Positions 7,096 to 16,097 of a DNA stretch of 32,380 bases are shown in pieces. Source of the stretch: an uncultured Clostridia bacterium (GTDB taxonomy: Bacteria; Bacillota; Clostridia; UBA1381); the NCBI GenBank assembly GCA_934462945.1, contig CAKSJF010000022.1, positions 1-32,380 of the forward strand, given 5' to 3'. The notes under the pieces are model-generated. The model saw nothing but the letters and a program-made list of their open reading frames with translations. It made no database searches and had not been told where the DNA came from. The translations under genes and the position numbers were made by a program. The stretch's first letter is position 1; each line of letters opens with the position of its first letter.

Positions 7096-8842
7096 AACGG
7101 TAAAACGTATTATTGATTGGTGCGGAGAATTTAAGGGAAAGCTGTATCTTGGTTTTGTGATGACATTTTTGTCGCATATTTTTACGGCAATACCATTAGC
7201 GCTTGCAGCCTATACTGTAGGACTTCTGATGGAATCGGCAAAAGGGAAAACGGCATTTGATACCTCCTGGATATGGAAAAGTATTCTGATTCAGATTGTG
7301 CTTGTATTTTTCAGATTCCTCTTTGATTATTTCCGTGCAAGATTGCAGGAGCCGATCAGCTATCAGCTGACTGCGCGCGACCGGCTTGCAGTCGGCGATG
7401 CACTAAAGCGCGTATCGCTTGGCTATTTCGGACAGGTCAGCACAGGAAATATTCTAAGCTCCATCACAACCGGTCTTTCTATGCTGGAGAATATGGGAAT
7501 CCGGATGATTGATAATTTTGTCGGCGGATATTTGAATTTTGCAGTCATCTTTGTCTGCCTTGCCGTGTTCAGTCCGCAGACGGCATTGATCGCACTGGCG
7601 GCGGCTGCGCTTTCGCTTTGCTTTATGCTTTTGATTTCGCACTACAGCAAAAAGAATGCTCCGGTGGAGGCACAGGCAAATAAGGACATGACCGGTGCGG
7701 TGATTGAATATGCAAGAGGTCTTGCAGTGGTGAAATCCTTTGGAAAGGGCGGAGCGTCGATGGCGGCAGTGAAAAAAGCCATTGACGACAGCAAGAAAAT
7801 TCATATTAAGATTGAATGGGGATATGTACCCGGCAATGCCCTGCACCTGTTGGCGCTGAAATGCGGCAGTGTCGGCATTGCGATGGCAGCAATGCTTACG
7901 TGTCTTGCCGGAGGAATGAATTTTTCGGTTATGCTAATGCTTGTGTTCTTTTCATTCAGTATTTTTGCAAGTCTTGAGCCGATCAGCGACAGTGCGCACA
8001 CGCTGGGCGTTATAGACGACGCGATGGATCAGCTGGACGCATTAAAAAGTGAGAGCCTGATAGACGCAGACGGCAGAGATATTCCGCTTACACACTATGA
8101 TATTGCCTTTCAGAATGTCAGCTTTGGGTATGATACACGCAGGGTTTTGCAGGATGTCAGCTTTCAGATTCCGGAAAAAACCTCAACCGCCATTGTCGGA
8201 CCGTCCGGATCGGGTAAAACAACGATTTGCAGTCTGCTTGCAAGATTTTACGATCCGCAGAACGGCAGAATTACGGTTGGCGGACATGATTTAAAGGAAT
8301 TTACCTGCGACAGCCTGCTTTCCAATATTTCTATGGTGTTTCAGAATGTCTATCTGTTTCATGATACAATCCGTGCCAATATCTGCTTTGGAAAGCCGGA
8401 CGCTACCGAGGAGGAAATGATTGAAGCGGCAAAAAAAGCAAGATGTCATGATTTTATCATGGCGTTGCCCAATGGCTACGACACCGTTGTCGGCGAGGGA
8501 GGAGGAACGCTTTCCGGTGGTGAAAAACAGCGGGTTTCTATTGCCCGTGCTATTTTAAAAAATGCACCCATCATTATTCTGGACGAAGCGACAGCCAGTA
8601 TTGATCCGGAAAATGAGCATCTGATTCAGCAGGCAATTTCCGAGCTGACACGCGGTAAAACAATTATTACAATTGCGCACAGACTGGCAACCATCCGGAA
8701 TGCAGATCAGATTCTGGTTGTGGACGATGGCAGAATTGCCGAATGCGGCACGCACGACGAGCTGATTCAAAGGGAAGGATTGTACAAGAAATTTACCGAA
8801 ATCCGTGAACGGGCGGAGGGATGGAGAATTTCTGCAAAATAA
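7088..8842 (+). CDS. ABC exporter half-transporter, IrtB/YbtQ-like (second of pair)
   Basis: 584 residues with the same architecture: a membrane domain (about 15-310) and an NBD with Walker A GPSGSGKTT (371-379), signature LSGGEKQR, Walker B IIILDEATASIDPENE and H-loop AHRLAT. Both NBDs of the pair keep their Walker and signature residues, so both ATP sites look competent. The start at 7088 is set by GGAGGAG in the end of the upstream gene; a longer frame from 6959 lies wholly inside that gene and is rejected. Transport partner and substrate are inferred only from the pair type. Confidence 0.92.
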   Translation: MFKTVKRIIDWCGEFKGKLYLGFVMTFLSHIFTAIPLALAAYTVGLLMESAKGKTAFDTSWIWKSILIQIVLVFFRFLFDYFRARLQEPISYQLTARDRLAVGDALKRVSLGYFGQVSTGNILSSITTGLSMLENMGIRMIDNFVGGYLNFAVIFVCLAVFSPQTALIALAAAALSLCFMLLISHYSKKNAPVEAQANKDMTGAVIEYARGLAVVKSFGKGGASMAAVKKAIDDSKKIHIKIEWGYVPGNALHLLALKCGSVGIAMAAMLTCLAGGMNFSVMLMLVFFSFSIFASLEPISDSAHTLGVIDDAMDQLDALKSESLIDADGRDIPLTHYDIAFQNVSFGYDTRRVLQDVSFQIPEKTSTAIVGPSGSGKTTICSLLARFYDPQNGRITVGGHDLKEFTCDSLLSNISMVFQNVYLFHDTIRANICFGKPDATEEEMIEAAKKARCHDFIMALPNGYDTVVGEGGGTLSGGEKQRVSIARAILKNAPIIILDEATASIDPENEHLIQQAISELTRGKTIITIAHRLATIRNADQILVVDDGRIAECGTHDELIQREGLYKKFTEIRERAEGWRISAK

Positions 8843-8848
8843 ACATAT

Positions 8849-8885
8849 AAAAATCTGCCTGGATTCAATTCCGGCAGATTTTTAA
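8849..8885 (+). terminator. Bidirectional terminator between the ABC pair and the LuxR gene
   Basis: The perfect 11-bp stem aaaaatctgcc / ggcagattttt ends in a T-run on both strands. It serves the convergent ABC operon; the LuxR gene stops at 8933 on the other strand. Confidence 0.85.
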
Positions 8886-8932
8886 TTTCATGTGTATCAT
8901 AAGATTTTCAAACGGTATGTTAGCTTTTTTGG

Positions 8933-11365
8933 TTAATCGGAAAGCTCTGCGTCTGAAAGCTGAACCCTGGACTTAATACCGGTTTTTTCAAAAATATTGC
9001 TGATCGTGAGCTTTACAGTGGAAATTGAAATGTAAAGCCGAGCGGCAATCTGCTTGTTGGTCAGTCCCATGCGAATGAGAGATGCAACCTCGCGTTCCCG
9101 CGGAGACAGCTGATTTTTTCCGGATTTCATCATGGCTGTGTTTTTGGTAAATTCCTTGCCCAGCCGGATGATTTCCGGGGCAGTGTCCGGAGGAAGAATG
9201 GCTTTTAGTTCCGCATAGCTCTGTGCAAAGGGCATGTAAATCTGATCCGGCAGCGCAGCATCCAGCGCAAGCTGCAAATTGTTTGCAGCCTCCTCCGGAC
9301 GGTTTAAGGCATGGTACGCAATCGCAAGATCAATCCAAAGATAAATCTGCGCTAAAAGATTCGGAAAAATTGCCGCAATCTCTCCGGCATAAGGGCAGAA
9401 TGCCAGGAGCTTGGTGTATTCCTTTTTCTCCAGCAGAACCCTTGCGTAAATGATATGTGCAAAGGGCATGGTCATCAGTGCAATCTGTCCCTCGCTGATC
9501 TCGCCCTCTAAAAGCCAGGGAGCGATTTTCTCGCACCGACCGGTGTAGGCATAGAGAAATCCTAAAAACAGATCTAAGGTGTAGCGGCAGAGATCCTCGG
9601 CATTTTGGGAGGATTGCTCGGACATCTGAAAGATGGCGTCTGAAAGCGCCGCCACATCTCCGCGGTAGAGCGCCTGATTGGCAAGCAGAAACAGACCGCA
9701 CTGGTAAACGCTATTTTGCTGCTTATCCCTTGCAGAGAACATGGCGCGGTAAGCATTCATTTCTGCCCGGTCAAAATGACCGCGCATAAAATCTGCTTCT
9801 GCACGCATCATATATTCAGCGCCCATTCCGTGACCGCCGGTCAGCGCATAGTAGACCGGCATGCTTTCATCCATCTGCACACATTCCTCAGAAAGCTTTC
9901 CGGCGGTTCGGTGGTAAAGGAGTAAAACAGACGGAGAGCCAAAGGTCCAGGTACTTCTTAGGTTGATCAGACTTGCCTTGTGTCCTAACAGCTCATATGC
10001 CTTTCGGTGGTGCTTGCTCATTTCATCAATCTGATTGTACTTTAAAAAGGAGGACAAAAGCTCCAGTTCGCCCAGAATGGTATTTTTCTGCTCCTGGCTT
10101 TCGGAGCTTTGTTCGGTCAGCGCGGCAATTTCCGGAATCATTGCTCCCAGACGTTCATATTCGTTAATAAAGAACAGGATAAATGCCAGAGGAACCATAC
10201 TTCCAGGATACCGTTTCTTAACATCCTCCGGCACATGATCCAAAATGTCTAAAATCAGCTCCCGCGTTTCCGGATCTTCAATATCTGTCAGGTCATAGCT
10301 GGTATAGGGCATGGAAAACAGCTTTTCATAGGCATGTGCCTTTTGGTAAAGCCGGAGCGCCTCTAATTGGCTGCCATGCTCCCTTGCCCAGTCGCCGCCT
10401 TTTTCGTACAGCCGGTCGCGCTCCTCTTTGGGACATTCGGAAAGTACAGCGGACAGATAGGCAGAAAACAGTGAGTGAAAACGGTAGACGTTTTCCTCCC
10501 GGCAGATAAAGCCCTGTAAATTCAAAAGACTTCTTACACGCTCCGCCGGCTCGCCTGTTACAAAGATTGCCTGCGGAACGGTGAAGCTCTGAAATACCGA
10601 CAAGGCAAGGTAAAACTGCTTTTGCTCCGGAGAAAGCCGGGCGAAAAATGCAGTTTCAATCAGGTGGTTTAAAATGCCGGACTCAAAACGTCCGTTTCTG
10701 GTATAGCATAGAAGTTGTAAATACATCGCAAAAATCCAGCCGCCGGTCATCTGGTAAAGCTTTTGCGTTTCTCCGGGCAGCAGTTGGATGCCGATTGCAT
10801 TCAGGTATAGAGCGGTGTCTGCTTCGGAAAAGGTGAAATCAGACGCATTCAGATAAAGAATCTGATGATTCATCAGAAATTGCCCGCCTGTTTTCTCCGG
10901 CAACTGCTGTGCCAGGAGCAGAATATGCAGTTTGGGATTTTGATGGCAGGAGAAAACATGTAGAAAAAGACTTAAGTCCTCCGCTACATTGACATGATCT
11001 AAAATCAGGTAGGTTTCCTCTGTGCATTCAATTTCCTGAAGTGTTTCGGTCAGATCGTCCAGGGTTTCAGGTGCAGGAATGCCCTTTTGCCGTAGTGCGT
11101 CTGCGCAAAGCGCATCCAGACGGGAAAGCATTTTGCAGAATGTATCCCATAAAGCGTTTTGCCCGGCTTCTGCCACGGTGCGCCGGAGAATACGGCAGCA
11201 GGAAAAGGATGGGGTTTTTAACAGATGGTCAAGCGCGGTTGTTTTTCCGAATCCGGAGGGCGCTTCTAAAACGGTCAGCGGATAGTTTCTGATCTGCTCC
11301 AGCTGTGCAATCAGCCGCGGCGGGAAAAATAATGCCTGTAGATCTGGCTTTTGTGATGGTTTCAT
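8933..11365 (-). CDS. Large ATP-binding LuxR-family regulator (MalT-like, STAND/LAL type)
   Basis: About 810 residues. The N-terminus carries a P-loop (EAPSGFGKTT, about 34-43) and an NTPase region with LILDHV as likely Walker B. A long TPR-like helical middle (about 330-720) follows, and the C-terminus has a LuxR HTH: LSPREREVASLIRMGLTNKQ then IAARLYISISTVKLTISNIF. This is the MalT/LAL plan: an inducer plus ATP drive oligomerisation on DNA. The target is unknown; it converges on the ABC pair and is divergent from the COG2426 operon. ATG 11365 is preferred because AAGGAAG lies 9 nt upstream; the TTG at 11374 is too close. The protein lacks transmembrane segments. Confidence 0.9.
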   Translation of the reverse strand: MKPSQKPDLQALFFPPRLIAQLEQIRNYPLTVLEAPSGFGKTTALDHLLKTPSFSCCRILRRTVAEAGQNALWDTFCKMLSRLDALCADALRQKGIPAPETLDDLTETLQEIECTEETYLILDHVNVAEDLSLFLHVFSCHQNPKLHILLLAQQLPEKTGGQFLMNHQILYLNASDFTFSEADTALYLNAIGIQLLPGETQKLYQMTGGWIFAMYLQLLCYTRNGRFESGILNHLIETAFFARLSPEQKQFYLALSVFQSFTVPQAIFVTGEPAERVRSLLNLQGFICREENVYRFHSLFSAYLSAVLSECPKEERDRLYEKGGDWAREHGSQLEALRLYQKAHAYEKLFSMPYTSYDLTDIEDPETRELILDILDHVPEDVKKRYPGSMVPLAFILFFINEYERLGAMIPEIAALTEQSSESQEQKNTILGELELLSSFLKYNQIDEMSKHHRKAYELLGHKASLINLRSTWTFGSPSVLLLYHRTAGKLSEECVQMDESMPVYYALTGGHGMGAEYMMRAEADFMRGHFDRAEMNAYRAMFSARDKQQNSVYQCGLFLLANQALYRGDVAALSDAIFQMSEQSSQNAEDLCRYTLDLFLGFLYAYTGRCEKIAPWLLEGEISEGQIALMTMPFAHIIYARVLLEKKEYTKLLAFCPYAGEIAAIFPNLLAQIYLWIDLAIAYHALNRPEEAANNLQLALDAALPDQIYMPFAQSYAELKAILPPDTAPEIIRLGKEFTKNTAMMKSGKNQLSPREREVASLIRMGLTNKQIAARLYISISTVKLTISNIFEKTGIKSRVQLSDAELSD

Positions 11366-11389
11366 GGGTATCAACTTCCTTCTTTTCTT

Positions 11390-11419
11390 ATTCTACCACG
11401 AACCCACCCGGTTCGTCAA
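11390..11419 (-). promoter_or_regulatory. Promoter of the LuxR gene with an embedded operator
   Basis: On the minus strand TTGACG (11414-11419) and TAGAAT (11390-11395) are 18 bp apart. The spacer is almost entirely a perfect inverted repeat: ACGAACC (11398-11404), centre CACCC, GGTTCGT (11410-11416). A protein bound there would block RNA polymerase, so repression is more likely than activation. Confidence 0.8.
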
Positions 11420-11472
11420 TGGAGAAAACGCGTAAATTTTCTGATGCAGAATGTAAAATTTTTGTAAAGTGA

Positions 11473-11501
11473 TTGATTTTCCGCGCATTTTCGTATATAA
11501 T
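11473..11501 (+). promoter_or_regulatory. Sigma-A promoter of the COG2426-HAD-Nudix operon
   Basis: TTGATT (11473-11478), 17 bp, TATAAT (11496-11501). It leaves a leader of about 25 nt with TGGAGG before ATG 11533. Confidence 0.85.
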
Positions 11502-11532
11502 AAAAGCAATCATATATTTTTGGAGGCTGGTT

Positions 11533-12033
11533 ATGGTAGATTCATTGGTACAGGCTATCGTTGGAATGTTCTCGGGGAGAATCCCCAAGGAGCTGATTGT
11601 TTTTATTATTTCGCTTTTTCCGATTTTGGAACTGCGCGGAAGTATTTTAGCGGCAGGATTTTTAAAAATGCAGTTTCTGCCCACATTTATTATTTCGGTA
11701 ATCGGGAATATGCTTCCGATTCCGTTTGTACTTTTGTTTATTGATAAAATATTCGGCTGGATGAAGAAAACGCGTGCGCGCGGTTTGGCAGAAAAGCTGG
11801 AAAATAAAGCAATGTCAAAATCGGATCAGATTCAGAAATACGGAAAAATCGGTCTGTTTTTATTTGTTGCCATTCCGCTGCCGGGCACCGGCGCATGGAC
11901 AGGCGCGCTGATCGCGTCGCTGTTTCGGATGAAGATACGCGATTCTCTCCCATGGATTTTTCTTGGGGTTTTAACAGCCGGACTGATTATGTCGCTTTTA
12001 TCGTTCGGCATTATTAAGCCGCTGATTTCATAA
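11533..12033 (+). CDS. COG2426 / small multidrug export family membrane protein
   Basis: 166 residues with about four to five hydrophobic helices. The pattern FIISLFPILELRGSILAA near the start, the membrane-embedded VAIPLPGTGAWTGALIASLF and the terminal FLGVLTAGLIMSLL match the Sm_multidrug_ex family (PF06695). This family is distantly like the DedA/VTT fold; the transport label is historical and unproven. ATG 11533 has TGGAGG 6 nt upstream; a frame extension to 11473 overlaps the promoter and is rejected. It is the first gene of a three-gene operon. Confidence 0.85.
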   Translation: MVDSLVQAIVGMFSGRIPKELIVFIISLFPILELRGSILAAGFLKMQFLPTFIISVIGNMLPIPFVLLFIDKIFGWMKKTRARGLAEKLENKAMSKSDQIQKYGKIGLFLFVAIPLPGTGAWTGALIASLFRMKIRDSLPWIFLGVLTAGLIMSLLSFGIIKPLIS

Positions 12034-12045
12034 GGAGGGTGCATT

Positions 12046-12615
12046 TTGCGCGTTTACGATTTCGACAACACAATTTACGACGGAGAGAGTGTTTTTGATT
12101 TTTTCCTGTTTTGTATCCGGAAAAAGCCGTCTTATCTGAAGTATCTTCCGCTGATGCTTAGAAAGCTGATCCGGTACAAACGGTGTAAAACCAGTATCCG
12201 GGAGCTGACCGAGTCGGCAGAGCGCGTGGCATATGAGATGTTTCAAAAGGCTGACCGCCTGGATGCTTGGGTGGTGGAATTCTGGGATCAGAATGAGTAT
12301 AAAATCAAGCCGTTTTATCGCGCACAGCAACAGGAGGATGATCTGATTATTACCGCGTCGCTTGGCTTTTTTATCCGGGAGATTTTCCGGAGAATCGGGA
12401 TCCGGCATTACATCTGTACGGAAATTGATCCAAAGACGGGAAAATTGGAGTTCTTGTGCTATCATGAAAATAAGGTAAAGGTATTTCGTGAGCGGTACGG
12501 TGATACAAGGATTGAAGAATTTTATACCGATTCTCGAAACGATCAGCCGTTGATCGATTTAGCGGAGAATGCATTTTTAGTAAAAGGTGACCGGATAGAA
12601 AGGATTAAGCCATGA
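12046..12615 (+). CDS. HAD-superfamily phosphatase (HAD-IB-like), TTG start
   Basis: 189 residues. Motif I is DFDNTIYDGES (residues 5-15), with the nucleophile and acid Asp of the DxDxT/V class. A helical cap follows (about 20-90), then motif II TAS near 105, the motif III Lys near 142 (ENKVKVF), and a DSRND motif IV-like stretch (about 164-168). The order resembles HAD-IB phosphatases related to SerB; the substrate is unknown. No ATG or GTG is available. AGGAGG ends 7 nt before TTG 12046, which fixes an uncommon TTG start. It lies 12 bp after the membrane protein and overlaps the Nudix gene by 4 bp. Confidence 0.85.
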   Translation: MRVYDFDNTIYDGESVFDFFLFCIRKKPSYLKYLPLMLRKLIRYKRCKTSIRELTESAERVAYEMFQKADRLDAWVVEFWDQNEYKIKPFYRAQQQEDDLIITASLGFFIREIFRRIGIRHYICTEIDPKTGKLEFLCYHENKVKVFRERYGDTRIEEFYTDSRNDQPLIDLAENAFLVKGDRIERIKP

Positions 12616-13022
12616 GCTATGAAAAATCGTGCGGATGCGTGGTGTTCCGCAGAAAAGAAGAAATTGAGTTTTTGTTGATTTTGAATCAGAAATTTGTCTC
12701 AGATGCACACTGGGGATTCCCAAAAGGGCATGTTGAGGGAGCAGAAACAGAGGAGGAAACCGCTTGTCGGGAACTTTTCGAAGAAACAGGTATCCGGATG
12801 AGACGGTTTGGAGATTTTCGGTATGCGGTTCACTATAGTCCCAGACCGGGTGTGGAAAAGGACGCTGTGTATTTCCTTTCCGAATACGGAGGAGAAAAAA
12901 TCCGGGTACAGGAGGCAGAAGTGGCAGAATACCGCTGGTGCAGCTATGAAAAAGCGCAGGAGCTGTTTTGTCATGATACGGACAAAACGCTGCTCACTGC
13001 GGCTTATCAGGCTATTCACTAA
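12612..13022 (+). CDS. Nudix hydrolase (Ap4A-hydrolase-like)
   Basis: 136 residues. The Nudix box is complete: G-x5-E-x7-REL-F-EE-T-G-I at residues 39-61, giving Mg-dependent pyrophosphohydrolase activity on a nucleoside diphosphate-linked substrate. The N-terminus (CGCVVFRR...LLILNQ...HWGFPKGHVE) resembles bacterial diadenosine tetraphosphatases, so a dinucleotide substrate is plausible. It is coupled to the HAD gene by an ATGA overlap. Its 3' end overlaps the convergent arsR-type gene by 11 bp. Confidence 0.93.
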   Translation: MSYEKSCGCVVFRRKEEIEFLLILNQKFVSDAHWGFPKGHVEGAETEEETACRELFEETGIRMRRFGDFRYAVHYSPRPGVEKDAVYFLSEYGGEKIRVQEAEVAEYRWCSYEKAQELFCHDTDKTLLTAAYQAIH

Positions 13023-13362
13023 TGTGAATCATCACTTGTTCAATAATGCGCTTGACATGGTCGTCATCCAGCGCGTAAAAGGTATTTTTTCCAACGCGCT
13101 TTGCACGGACAAGGCGCGCTTGCTTTAGCACGCGCAGCTGGTGGCTGATGGCAGACTGTGTCATGCCAAGTGTCTGGGCAATGTCGTAAACGCAGACCTC
13201 ATGGTCAAACAGCACCCACAAAATCCGAATCCGGGTACTGTCGCCAAAAACCTTAAATACTTCTGAAAGGCTGTTGACCATTTCCTCGGTTGGCGGCTCA
13301 TTTTTTAATTTGTCTAAAATTCCGGTGTTGTACCGGCAATATTCGCAGTGCGAGTGTTCCAT
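13012..13362 (-). CDS. ArsR/SmtB-family repressor with an SmtB-type zinc site
   Basis: 116 residues. The winged HTH is clear (VYDIAQTLGMTQSAISHQLR, about 58-77). The last helix carries D100-x-H102 and H113-x2-E116, the same Asp/His/His/Glu pattern and spacing as the alpha-5 zinc site of SmtB; in that family zinc binding releases the repressor from DNA. The alpha-3 segment EVCVYDIA keeps only one Cys, so that site is likely absent. An N-terminal HSHCEYC could add ligands. No metal ATPase or efflux gene is adjacent, so it may act elsewhere or on itself. It has its own promoter just after manA and overlaps the Nudix gene tail to tail. Confidence 0.92.
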   Translation of the reverse strand: MEHSHCEYCRYNTGILDKLKNEPPTEEMVNSLSEVFKVFGDSTRIRILWVLFDHEVCVYDIAQTLGMTQSAISHQLRVLKQARLVRAKRVGKNTFYALDDDHVKRIIEQVMIHISE

Positions 13363-13389
13363 AAGCTCGATCCCCCCAGTTCACTCTCT

Positions 13390-13418
13390 ATTATACTCCA
13401 GGCTGTCGGAAAAGTCAA
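13390..13418 (-). promoter_or_regulatory. Sigma-A promoter of the ArsR/SmtB-type gene
   Basis: On the minus strand TTGACT (13413-13418), 17 bp, TATAAT (13390-13395). It begins directly after the manA stop codon. I found no complete 12-2-12 type operator; only a TGAAC half-site follows the -10. Confidence 0.85.
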
Positions 13419-13421
13419 GCG

Positions 13422-14363
13422 TCAGACGTAGGAAAGAATGATTTCGCAGCTGCCGGTCAGCTGATAACCAACAGACTGCGCCGGAATGAAAATGCTGTCT
13501 CCTTTTTTCAAAGGAATTGTTTCGCCGTCAAATTTCAGCGTTCCGCATCCGTCTGCAACAATTAAGGACTGAAAGCAGTCCGGAGTGACGGACAGATTTT
13601 TTTCGCCGTCCACCACATATTTTTTTGCCGTAAAGTATTTGCAGGAGGAAAGTGTGCAGTCTCCGGCGGTACTTTTTTCAGTATGTGCCGGCGGCGGACA
13701 GAGGTTGGAAACGGCAATTGCCTGCTCAATATGGAGCGGACGTGTGTTTCCGTTTGCGTCGCGGCGGTCGTAGTCGTAAACGCGGTAGGTTGTGTTGGAA
13801 TTTTGCTGAATTTCACAGATCACAATGCCGCTGCAAATTGCATGCACTGTTCCTGCCTCGATGAAAAATACATCTCCCTTTTTCACCGGTACACGGTTCA
13901 GCACTTCAATTAATGTATTGTCCGCAATTCTTTGCCGGTATTCCTCTTTGCTGATCACGCGGTTAAAGCCGTAGTAAAGGTATGCGCCCTCCTCGCAGTC
14001 TAAAATGTACCACATTTCGGTTTTCCCGTATTCCCCCTCATGCTCCTTTGCATATTCGTCATTTGGGTGAACCTGAATGGAAAGATCCTTTTTTGCGTCA
14101 ATGAATTTAATTAAAAGCGGGAAATAGTCGAACGCAAGCGCATTTTTCCCTAAATACTCCTTGCCGATTTTTTCGATATAGGCAGAAAGCGTCAGCCCTG
14201 CATATTCTCCGCTTGCAACGGTGCTTTCGCCTGCCGGGTGCGTGGAAAGCTCCCAGCTTTCTGCCACGATATTTAAATCGCTTTTTTTGTTGAAATCTGT
14301 CTTTAAGCGTGTTCCGCCCCAAAGATAGTCTTTAAATGCCGGGTTTAATAATACTGGTTTCAT
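13422..14363 (-). CDS. manA: Mannose-6-phosphate isomerase, class I
   Basis: 313 residues, typical of the short Firmicute class I enzymes. It interconverts mannose-6-phosphate and fructose-6-phosphate with a catalytic zinc in a cupin fold. Visible motifs: IKFIDAKKDLSIQVHPND (QVHP 97-100), GKTEMWYIL with Glu116, and EAGTVHAI with His174, which supply the expected zinc ligands. The start codon overlaps the stop of the flippase gene (ATGA), whose end carries GAGG as ribosome binding site. As the last gene of a carbohydrate operon it may feed mannose into glycan synthesis or into glycolysis. Confidence 0.95.
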   Translation of the reverse strand: MKPVLLNPAFKDYLWGGTRLKTDFNKKSDLNIVAESWELSTHPAGESTVASGEYAGLTLSAYIEKIGKEYLGKNALAFDYFPLLIKFIDAKKDLSIQVHPNDEYAKEHEGEYGKTEMWYILDCEEGAYLYYGFNRVISKEEYRQRIADNTLIEVLNRVPVKKGDVFFIEAGTVHAICSGIVICEIQQNSNTTYRVYDYDRRDANGNTRPLHIEQAIAVSNLCPPPAHTEKSTAGDCTLSSCKYFTAKKYVVDGEKNLSVTPDCFQSLIVADGCGTLKFDGETIPLKKGDSIFIPAQSVGYQLTGSCEIILSYV

Positions 14364-16081
14364 AATGTTACCTCCTGATTTTTATAGAATCCGATTTTTT
14401 TCAATATTTTAAGAAGCTGAGCTCCGGCAGGCAGCTGTAAAATTTCATCCACATTCATAATCCGCAGTCCGAACACCAGGGCAAAATAGATGATAACTGC
14501 CACCAGAATGGCTGCAAACAGGGCGATGATGTTGACCGGGCAAACCGCCATCACGCCATAGTAGCATAACAGCGCGCTGATTCCCATTGCACAGGCGGCA
14601 GCGAGCGGCAGCAGAATATATTTTTTCAGGCTCAGCCGGATGGATGTATGCCGGCAGAGAACCGTAAAGCCGTAGCTAAAAGAGATCACCTGGCAGGCAA
14701 TCGAGCTGATCGGCGCGCCGTAGATGTTGATGGACGGCTGACGGATCAAAATGACGTTTAGAATAAACTTTGCCACACATCCGATAAAGAGTCCGGTTGC
14801 CGGTGCGTAAATCTTGCCGATTCCCTGCAATGAGCCGGAAATGGTCTGGTTGAGTGCGATAAAAATTAAGGCAATCGAGCTGATCTGCAAAAGGTCATAC
14901 CCGGACGCGCTGTTATGATAAATTAGCTGATAAATCGGCTTTGCCAGCGTGATATATCCAACGGCACAGGGGAAAATGATCAGAATGGAGATCAGAAAGG
15001 AATAGGAGATTTTCTCGCTTGCTTCCTTTTTGTTTCCCACTTTCAGCGCCCCTGCAATGGACGGCACCAAAACGGTTGCAAAGGCAATATTCATCGCAAT
15101 CGGCAGATTTAAGAGTGTGTCGCTTTTTCCAAGCTCTCCGGACAGGCGAACAGCCTCTTTTGTCAGTTCTGCCATGGTCGGATTCAGAATTTCTGCTACC
15201 TTGCCATGCGCCGGAATCATGGCTGCAAATGCAATCTGAATGCCGCGTGTGATGGTTGCCGTGTCCACAATCCGGTTGATGGCAGAAATAATACCGCCAA
15301 GCGAAATCGGAATGGAGATTAAAAGAATGGTTTTGCACATTTTTCCAAACGGCATGGAGAGCGTTTTTTCGGAATTGTTCTGCATGTTCTTTTTAATTTT
15401 CGGTTTGTTCCGGAAATAGAACCACACTAAGTATAAAAAGCTCAAAACTGTTGCAATCGTTGTCGCAAAATTTGCGCCGGCAGCAAGGCAGTAGGCTTTC
15501 ATATCCGCGTCGCGGTAAAAGGTCAGCTGACCCATTTTCCAAACGATCAGAATGGTAAAAAAACATTTAAATACCTGCTCTAACACTTGGGAGGAGCTGG
15601 TTGCCTTCATGTCGCTCATGCCGACAAAATATCCCCGGATCACGGCAGAAAGGCAGACAAACAGGATGGAGGGCGAGAGCGCCATCAATACATATTTTGC
15701 GCCGTTTGCGTTTTCCATGGAAAGCACATGGTTCACAATAAAATCTGACCCGAAATAGAGGAGTACGGAGCAAACCGCGCCAATGATGAAAAAGAGTGCG
15801 AGTGCGGTTTTGAAAATATGATGCGCGCCTTTGTAGTCGCCGATTGCATTTCGCTCCGAGGTCATTTTTGAAATCGCATTCGGAATTCCGACCGAGGAGA
15901 TGGCTAAAAGCAGGGTATACACCTGAAAGCCGGCATTGTAATATCCGTTTCCCTGCGAACCGAAGCCGTCCATATTGATGATTACCATGCGGTAGATCAT
16001 GCCGAGCAGCTTGACAGCAATCTGGGAAAACAGAATAATTGCCACGTTGATCATAAAGGATTGTTTTTTGTTTTCTTTCAT
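14360..16081 (-). CDS. Lipid-linked glycan flippase, MVF/SpoVB-MurJ-like
   Basis: 573 residues with about 14 hydrophobic helices. The N-terminus (INVAIILFSQIAVKLLGMIY) and the VGIPNAISKM segment are typical of SpoVB/MurJ-type members of the multidrug/oligosaccharidyl-lipid/polysaccharide (MOP) exporter superfamily. Such proteins flip undecaprenyl-linked sugars or lipid II across the membrane. In this operon it lies between an oxidoreductase and manA, so a surface polysaccharide role is as likely as peptidoglycan or spore cortex. AGAAAGGATC lies 5 nt before the start. Confidence 0.88.
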   Translation of the reverse strand: MKENKKQSFMINVAIILFSQIAVKLLGMIYRMVIINMDGFGSQGNGYYNAGFQVYTLLLAISSVGIPNAISKMTSERNAIGDYKGAHHIFKTALALFFIIGAVCSVLLYFGSDFIVNHVLSMENANGAKYVLMALSPSILFVCLSAVIRGYFVGMSDMKATSSSQVLEQVFKCFFTILIVWKMGQLTFYRDADMKAYCLAAGANFATTIATVLSFLYLVWFYFRNKPKIKKNMQNNSEKTLSMPFGKMCKTILLISIPISLGGIISAINRIVDTATITRGIQIAFAAMIPAHGKVAEILNPTMAELTKEAVRLSGELGKSDTLLNLPIAMNIAFATVLVPSIAGALKVGNKKEASEKISYSFLISILIIFPCAVGYITLAKPIYQLIYHNSASGYDLLQISSIALIFIALNQTISGSLQGIGKIYAPATGLFIGCVAKFILNVILIRQPSINIYGAPISSIACQVISFSYGFTVLCRHTSIRLSLKKYILLPLAAACAMGISALLCYYGVMAVCPVNIIALFAAILVAVIIYFALVFGLRIMNVDEILQLPAGAQLLKILKKIGFYKNQEVTL

Positions 16082-16097
16082 TTGTAGATCCTTTCTT

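Noticed and set aside
13014..13029. ATTCAC-taat-GTGAAT as terminator for the convergent Nudix and ArsR genes
   Set aside because: No T-run follows on either strand and it lies inside both coding ends.
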